Shown here piece by piece: positions 30,652 to 35,356 of a DNA stretch of 35,356 nucleotides. How positions within the stretch are numbered: the first letter of the stretch is position 1; each line of letters opens with the position of its first letter. The stretch lies in the NCBI GenBank assembly GCA_047972265.1, contig JBKEAM010000042.1:1-35356 (forward strand), read 5' to 3'. A model generated the notes under the pieces. It was not told where the DNA came from. It saw nothing but the letters and a program-made list of their open reading frames with translations, and made no database searches. This DNA is from JAAYCI01 sp047972265. GTDB taxonomy: Bacteria > Bacillota > Clostridia > Oscillospirales > Ruminococcaceae. Made by a program: the position numbers and the translations under genes.

Positions 30652-30687
30652 AAACCCCCTGTAAGGCAATTGCCTTACAGGGGGTTT
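30652..30687 (-). terminator. ileS terminator, 36-bp perfect palindrome
   Basis: Two 18-base arms (30652-30669 and 30670-30687) are perfect complements with no spacer, 23 bases past the ileS stop and followed by TTTTG on the - strand. The C5 stem core recalls the 28575 terminator. Confidence 0.82.
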
Positions 30688-30710
30688 GCTTTTGTACAAT
30701 ACTGCCCGGC

Positions 30711-33700
30711 TTATACGCGCTGTACGCCTAACTCCACTGTTTCTCCGTTGATATTGTTTTCTTTGTGGAAGCCGTCCATTTCGCCCAGTTTCAGGGCGTC
30801 ACCCAGCACATCGGCCGAGATACTTTGCCAGTTGTCCTCAATTACTTTTTCTATCTTTGCGTTTCCGCTTACATATACAAATATGTGGTCGGTTACATTA
30901 AAGTCTGCCTCTTTACGCATGGTTTGCAGCTTGCTTACCACCTCGCGCACAAGGCCTTCTTCTACCAATTGGGGGGTAAGGGTGGTGTCTATTGCCACCA
31001 GCACACCGTAATCTTCTACCACCGCAAAATGCTCGCGGGCTTTGGTATCTATCAGCAGGTCAGCTGTTTCCAGCTCTACCTCTCTGCCGGGTATGGCAAG
31101 CGTAAACTTACCGTTTGCATCCAGCTCGCGTTTTACCGCGTCGCCATCTACATCTTTTAGCGCTACCGAGATAGCACCCACATCTTTGCCAAACTTGGGG
31201 CCTACGGTTTTAAGCTGCGGTTTAAAGGTGTAGGTATTAAACGCGCCCACATCCTGCACAAAATCTACCGATTTGATGTTTAGCTCGCCCTCTATAATCT
31301 GTTGGTAATCATCGCTTAGGGCGTGGTCACACTTTACGTACATTTTGCCCAAGGGCTGGCGATTTTTAAGCGAAGAATTGTTACGTGACGCACGCCCTAA
31401 AGACACAATTTCCATGGTAAGCTTCATGTCTTCTTCCAGCTTGCTGTCTATCAGGGTTTCTTCCACTTTGGGGAAGTCTCCCAAATGCACGCTCTCGGGC
31501 GCGGTTGCGTCTACGCTGCGCACCAGGTTTTGATAAACCGATTCTGCCATAAAGGGCAGCATGGGGCTGGACGCCTTGGTAAGCAGTACCAATGCCGTAT
31601 ACAGTGTCATATAGGCATTTATTTTGTCCTGCGGCATACCCTTTACCCAAAACCGTTTGCGGTTGCAGCGCACATACCAGTTGCTTAAATCATCCACATA
31701 GCTGTCTAGTGCGTTGGCGGTTTCGGTTACTTTATAACCTGCAAGATTTTCGTCTACCGCTTTTACCATAGAGTAAGTGCGGGACAATATCCACTTATCC
31801 ATAATGTTCAGCTTTTCGGGCTCCAGCTTATACTGGGTGGGGTCAAAACCATCTATATTGGCATACAAAATAAAGAAAGCATAAGTATTCCAAAAAGTAC
31901 CCATCATTTTGCGCTGGCCTTCCAACACCACCTTGGGCTGAAAACGGTTGGGTAGCCACGGGGCCGAGTTGCTGTAAAAATACCAGCGCACGGCATCGGC
32001 ACCGTACATATTTAGGGCTTCAAACGGGTCTACCGCGTTCCCCTTCGATTTGCTCATTTTTTGGCCGTTTTCGTCCTGCACAAGGCCCATAACAATTACG
32101 TTTTTAAAGGGAGCCTTATCAAACAGCAGGGTAGAAATTGCCAGCAGAGAATAAAACCAGCCGCGGGTTTGGTCTAACGCTTCCGAGATAAAATCTGCCG
32201 GGAACTGTTGTTGAAACAGCTCTTGATTTTCAAACGGATAGTGGTACTGCGCAAAGGGCATTGCGCCAGAGTCAAACCAGCAGTCTATAACCTCTGGCAC
32301 ACGTTTCATCTGCATGCCGCACTTTTCGCAGGCAATGGTAACATCATCTACGTAGGGCTTGTGCAGCTCTATTTCGTCCGGGCAGTTGGGAGAAAGCTTT
32401 TTCAGTTCTTCTATGCTGCCCACCGCATGGCGGTGTCCGCATTCGCATTCCCATATATTTAGCGGGGTGCCCCAGTACCTGTCTCGGCTAATGCCCCAGT
32501 CCTGCACATTTTCTAACCAGTTGCCAAACCGGTTTTTGCCAATGGTTGGCGGGTACCAGCTAATGGTTTCGTTATTTTTTATCAAATCGTCCTTTACGGC
32601 GCTCATTTTGATAAACCACGAGTTGCGGGCGTAGTAGATAAGCGGAGTGTCGCAGCGCCAGCAGAAAGGATAGCTATGCTCAAACGGCAGGGCCGCAAAC
32701 AATAAGCCGCGCTCTTTTAAATCTGCAAAAATCAGCTTGTCGGCATCCTTGCAAAATACGCCGGGCCAGTTGGTTTCGGCTGTCATTTCGCCCTTGCTGT
32801 CTACAAGCTGCACAAAGGGCAAATTATAATTGCGGCCAATGCGAGCATCGTCCTCACCAAAGGCGGGGGCAATGTGTACAACGCCGGTACCGTCGCCGGT
32901 GCTTACATAATTATCGCAGGTTACAAACCAGCATTTTTTATCGGGCTGTACAAAGGTATACAGAGGCTCATATTCGGTATATTCCAAATCTTTGCCTGTC
33001 ATTTTTTCCAGCACTTCGGCTTCTTCGCCCAGTACGCTTTCTACCAGTGCCTCTGCCAAAATATATACGGTACCATCTTTTTTAGCCTTTACATACACAA
33101 CCTCGGGGTTTACGCAAAGCCCCACGTTAGAGGCCAAGGTCCAGGGGGTAGTGGTCCAGGCAAGTATATACTCCTCCTGCCCTTTTATCTTAAACTTGGC
33201 AATGGCAGAGGTTTCTTTTACATCTTTATAGCCCTGCGCAACCTCGTGGCTAGAAAGCGGCGTGCCGCAGCGCGGGCAATAGGGCACAATTTTAAAGCCC
33301 TGATATAAAAGGCCTTTTTCCCATATTTGCTTTAATGCCCACCATTCCGACTCGATGTAGTTGTTTTCGTAGGTGATATAAGGGTGCTCCATGTCTGTCC
33401 AAAAGCCCACGCGGTCAGAAAATTCTTCCCACATGCCCTTATATTTCCACACGCTTTCGCGGCATTTTTTAATAAAGGGCTCAACCCCGTATTTTTCTAT
33501 CTGGTCTTTGCCGTCCAGCCCCAGCAGTTTTTCTACTTCCAGCTCTACCGGCAGGCCGTGGGTGTCCCAACCCGCTTTTCTAAACACTTTGTTGCCCTTT
33601 AAAGAGTGGTAACGGGGCAGCAAGTCTTTAATTACGCGGGTAAACACGTGGCCTATATGGGGCTGTCCGTTTGCGGTGGGGGGACCATCGTAAAAAGTGT

Positions 33701-33821
33701 ACAGCTCCCCATCTTGGTGGTTGTCAAGGCTTTTGCGAAGAGTGTCGTTCTCTTTCCAAAAGTCTAAAACCTCTTTTTCCCTGTCTATAAAGTTTAGGTC
33801 TGACGATACGTTTTTAAACAT
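30711..33821 (-). CDS. ileS: Isoleucyl-tRNA synthetase (long, type 2-like)
   Basis: The 1036-residue enzyme charges tRNA-Ile with isoleucine. Visible motifs are HIGH in PHIGHVFTRVIKD (near residues 56-68), WTTTPWTLASN and TGDGTGVVHIAPAFGEDD of the editing domain, DQTRGWFYS, and KMSKS in NGQKMSKSKGNAVDP. The length above 1000 and the sequence style suggest the type 2 clade, which in other bacteria is less sensitive to mupirocin; this is inference. ATG 33821 (MFKNVSSDLNF) is chosen because GGAG lies before it, while the upstream in-frame segment is T-box leader. Confidence 0.96.
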   Translation of the reverse strand: MFKNVSSDLNFIDREKEVLDFWKENDTLRKSLDNHQDGELYTFYDGPPTANGQPHIGHVFTRVIKDLLPRYHSLKGNKVFRKAGWDTHGLPVELEVEKLLGLDGKDQIEKYGVEPFIKKCRESVWKYKGMWEEFSDRVGFWTDMEHPYITYENNYIESEWWALKQIWEKGLLYQGFKIVPYCPRCGTPLSSHEVAQGYKDVKETSAIAKFKIKGQEEYILAWTTTPWTLASNVGLCVNPEVVYVKAKKDGTVYILAEALVESVLGEEAEVLEKMTGKDLEYTEYEPLYTFVQPDKKCWFVTCDNYVSTGDGTGVVHIAPAFGEDDARIGRNYNLPFVQLVDSKGEMTAETNWPGVFCKDADKLIFADLKERGLLFAALPFEHSYPFCWRCDTPLIYYARNSWFIKMSAVKDDLIKNNETISWYPPTIGKNRFGNWLENVQDWGISRDRYWGTPLNIWECECGHRHAVGSIEELKKLSPNCPDEIELHKPYVDDVTIACEKCGMQMKRVPEVIDCWFDSGAMPFAQYHYPFENQELFQQQFPADFISEALDQTRGWFYSLLAISTLLFDKAPFKNVIVMGLVQDENGQKMSKSKGNAVDPFEALNMYGADAVRWYFYSNSAPWLPNRFQPKVVLEGQRKMMGTFWNTYAFFILYANIDGFDPTQYKLEPEKLNIMDKWILSRTYSMVKAVDENLAGYKVTETANALDSYVDDLSNWYVRCNRKRFWVKGMPQDKINAYMTLYTALVLLTKASSPMLPFMAESVYQNLVRSVDATAPESVHLGDFPKVEETLIDSKLEEDMKLTMEIVSLGRASRNNSSLKNRQPLGKMYVKCDHALSDDYQQIIEGELNIKSVDFVQDVGAFNTYTFKPQLKTVGPKFGKDVGAISVALKDVDGDAVKRELDANGKFTLAIPGREVELETADLLIDTKAREHFAVVEDYGVLVAIDTTLTPQLVEEGLVREVVSKLQTMRKEADFNVTDHIFVYVSGNAKIEKVIEDNWQSISADVLGDALKLGEMDGFHKENNINGETVELGVQRV

Positions 33822-33861
33822 ACTGGCTCCTTTTCTTTGATGCAGGCAGGGAGATATAAAC

Positions 33862-33894
33862 AAAAAGCTTCCGTCCCGAGAACAGGACGAAAGC
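33862..33894 (-). terminator. T-box terminator hairpin
   Basis: On the - strand GCTTTCGTCC pairs with GGACGGAAGC (one G-T pair) and is followed by TTTTT, about 40 bases before the ileS start. It is the off state of the riboswitch. Confidence 0.85.
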
Positions 33895-34111
33895 AAAAGT
33901 TTCGTTAATACCACCTATCTCTGCATACCATCATATGCGCTCCCCATAACGGTGGATACCGGCACGGCTTATTACCCTTAGCGGGGTTGGGCCTGCAGCT
34001 CAAGAGTGATATTCAGCCTTGTGTTACTTGCACCGGGCTTACACTGTCTCCGGCTCGCTTTTGCTTTGGCACAGGGCGTACTGTCTCTATCCTAGCTTTT
34101 CTTTTATTTAT
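33862..34111 (-). promoter_or_regulatory. T-box riboswitch of ileS
   Basis: On the - strand the leader contains Stem I with a specifier loop GAATATCAC, whose ATC (34008-34010) is an isoleucine codon. The T-box region GATAGGTGGTATTAACG (33903-33919) has the TGGT that pairs with an uncharged tRNA CCA end, and the intrinsic terminator follows. Uncharged tRNA-Ile would favour the antiterminator and switch on ileS. The 3' half of the T-box motif is less GC-rich than the usual ACCGCG. Confidence 0.88.
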
Positions 34112-34117
34112 GGTTTT

Positions 34118-34146
34118 ATTTTACTGCAAAATACGCAAAAAGTCAA
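34118..34146 (-). promoter_or_regulatory. ileS promoter
   Basis: On the - strand TTGACT (34141-34146) and TAAAAT (34118-34123) are 17 bases apart. Start of transcription would be near 34111, giving a 290-base leader. Between here and the gene ending at 34295 there is no convincing gene or terminator. Confidence 0.75.
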
Positions 34147-34294
34147 CAAGATAGGCGGCTTTGCGGCCTACCATATCTGCCCGTTTGCTGCCGCAAAACC
34201 CACAGCCACAAATGGTTTTTATACCCTGCGCGCAAGGGCCGCCGCCTACTGCACAAACCATGCCGCTTTGGGGCTGTACACGGCACCCTTTTGC

Positions 34295-34726
34295 TCACCC
34301 CTCAAACGGGATGTCCTCGTTTTTTAAAGAGCTGTAAAACCGTACCGGGTAGGCGGTATCCACCACAAACTTTAACACACAATAATCGGGGTCTGTAACG
34401 CCCTGCTTATAGTACATGGTATCGCCCGACAGCCAAATCATCTCTTTGCTGGCAGCATCGGTTAATACCTGCATGGTGCCCTTAAACATAGCGCCCTGGT
34501 ATTTAAAACGCCCTTTTTCAAAAAAATACAGGCAGGCCTTGGGGTTTTGCTGATACTGCGCCACCCTGCGGGAGGAAAGATTGGTAGAAAAATAAAAGCT
34601 TTGCAGTCCCTCGTGCTTGCGGGGTGGCAGCATAGCCTTGGTATTGGAAAATCCATCTTGATCTACCGAAGAAACAATGGCGGTTTTTAGGGTATCAATC
34701 CATGCTTCTAGTTTTTGCAGTGTCAT
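34295..34726 (-). CDS. Pyridoxamine 5'-phosphate oxidase-like flavin protein
   Basis: This 143-residue protein has the split-barrel fold of small PNPOx-like proteins: AIVSSVDQDGFSNTKAMLPP (about 16-35), FYFSTNLSSRRVAQYQQNPK (44-63, the S-T-N-L-S-S-R-R flavin-phosphate region) and ACLYFFEKGRFKYQGAMFKG. Members bind FMN or F420/heme and act in redox reactions; the exact substrate is unknown. It is the second gene after a MarR regulator, overlapping it by four bases (ATGA), so both are co-translated and probably repressed by that MarR. Confidence 0.82.
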   Translation of the reverse strand: MTLQKLEAWIDTLKTAIVSSVDQDGFSNTKAMLPPRKHEGLQSFYFSTNLSSRRVAQYQQNPKACLYFFEKGRFKYQGAMFKGTMQVLTDAASKEMIWLSGDTMYYKQGVTDPDYCVLKFVVDTAYPVRFYSSLKNEDIPFEG

Positions 34727-35175
34727 GGCAAATTTTCTCCTTTTTGGCCTAAATAGGCCTGTAAGTTTTGCAGGCAGTGCTTTAGTCCCGCTTCAAACAC
34801 CTGTATCTCTTGCTCTGTAAATCCGGTGTAAAACAGGGCGTTCATCTCTTGTGATACAGCATTATACTGCTGTTGCAGCGCAGAACATTTGGGCGTGATG
34901 CACACCTGCGTTTGCCGCCTGTCGTTTGGCATGTGCTGGCGGGTTACAAAGCCCTTTTCTTCCAGCCTGTCCAGCATACCGGTAAGCGAGGCATTTGCAA
35001 GCGAGGTTTTTTGCCCTATTTCTCCAATGGTAAGCGGGTTTTCTTTCCACAGCACAAACAATATGCGCCCCTGCCCACTGTTAATATCCAATTGCTGCTC
35101 TTTTAAAAGTTTAAAAAACACACGGTCTTGCAGTTGCTTAATCTGCGATATATAAAAGCCGCCCTGCGTATCCAA
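34723..35175 (-). CDS. MarR-family transcriptional regulator (PNPOx operon)
   Basis: The 150-residue protein has a winged helix with TIGEIGQKTSLANASLTGML (recognition helix, about 49-68), DRLEEKGFVTRQHMPNDRRQ and the D-R-R wing. It starts at TTG 35175; GGAGGGG seven bases upstream on the - strand confirms it. Autorepression is suggested by the 8-bp inverted repeat over its promoter. The repeat tract lies directly upstream of the promoter. Confidence 0.88.
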   Translation of the reverse strand: MDTQGGFYISQIKQLQDRVFFKLLKEQQLDINSGQGRILFVLWKENPLTIGEIGQKTSLANASLTGMLDRLEEKGFVTRQHMPNDRRQTQVCITPKCSALQQQYNAVSQEMNALFYTGFTEQEIQVFEAGLKHCLQNLQAYLGQKGENLP

Positions 35176-35192
35176 TACACCCCTCCATTTTG

Positions 35193-35237
35193 TTACTATA
35201 ACTTATATTATTATATAGTAATAATTGCAACTGTCAA
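35193..35237 (-). promoter_or_regulatory. MarR-PNPOx promoter and operator
   Basis: On the - strand TTGACA (35232-35237) and TATAAT (35210-35215) are perfect and 16 bases apart. TTACTATA (35193-35200) and TATAGTAA (35214-35221) form an inverted repeat with a 13-base centre overlapping the -10 box, a likely MarR site. Confidence 0.8.
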
Positions 35238-35240
35238 ACC

Positions 35241-35356
35241 TTTGCCTTTGCCTTTGCCTTTGCCTTTGCCTTTGCCTTTGCCTTTGCCTTTGCCTTTGCC
35301 TTTGCCTTTGCCTTTGCCTTTGCCTTTGCCTTTGCCTTTGCCTTTGCCTTTGCCTT
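35241..35356. repeat. Hexanucleotide tandem repeat (TTTGCC)n
   Basis: At least 19 perfect copies of TTTGCC (GGCAAA on the - strand) run to the window edge with no interruption. The repeat ends three bases before the -35 box of the MarR promoter. All six frames are open through it; in one - strand frame it encodes alternating Ala-Lys and then Val-stop at the junction, so it might be the end of a gene outside the window. Confidence 0.97.

Noticed and set aside
34019..34327. + strand 102-codon frame across the T-box leader and intergenic region
   Set aside because: It runs opposite a well-supported T-box, promoter and the end of the PNPOx-like gene; no ribosome site or family likeness.
1..35356. 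CRISPR arrays, insertion sequences, rRNA
   Set aside because: No spaced direct repeats, transposase motifs or rRNA-like segments were seen anywhere in the window.

Overview
The window looks like a chromosome segment of an anaerobic Gram-positive Clostridia member (Firmicutes), probably close to the Oscillospiraceae/Ruminococcaceae. This rests on consensus sigma-A promoters, a T-box upstream of ileS, strong AGGAGG ribosome sites, a YhfC-type membrane protease and small neighbour families (DUF6110, DUF6219) typical of gut Clostridia. All family names come from reading the sequence; no database search was possible.

Positions 1 to about 20.3 kb are the late part of a siphovirus-type prophage, all on the + strand. 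From the left come the end of the early or lytic-replication region (DUF1064 nuclease-like tail, ASCH protein, a broken YopX remnant, a small HTH/zinc protein and a DUF1492 sigma-like late regulator). A compact control region follows (direct repeats with a -10 box, a terminator and a G-rich tract). Next are terminase, portal, a minor head protein with a toxin-like C-terminus and an immunity-like partner, scaffold, N4-gp56-type capsid, connector and head-closure genes, tail tube, chaperones, tape measure, Dit, Gp37-like baseplate protein and tip proteins, and finally amidase and holin. The integrase/repressor side lies left of the window.

From 20.5 to 21.4 kb is the probable right junction. 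A MazF/PemK toxin on the - strand has an N-terminal extension that appears split off by a -1 shift at a 7-A run. It is followed by tRNA-Val(GAC), whose 3' end faces the prophage, so the tRNA is a candidate integration target.

From 21.6 to 28.5 kb are host genes on the + strand: a YhfC-like intramembrane protease, an OmpR-type two-component pair, a small lipoprotein, a GNAT acetyltransferase, and a metal-transport cluster of a DUF6110 membrane protein, a P1B-type ATPase with an atypical YSC motif and a 26-residue membrane microprotein.

From 28.6 to 35.4 kb everything is on the - strand. There is a MarR-flavodoxin-SDR operon with an operator centred on its promoter -10 box, a long isoleucyl-tRNA synthetase under a T-box, and a MarR-PNPOx-like operon. 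The window ends in at least 19 copies of a hexanucleotide repeat that stop a few bases upstream of the last MarR promoter. Several strong palindromic terminators separate these units.
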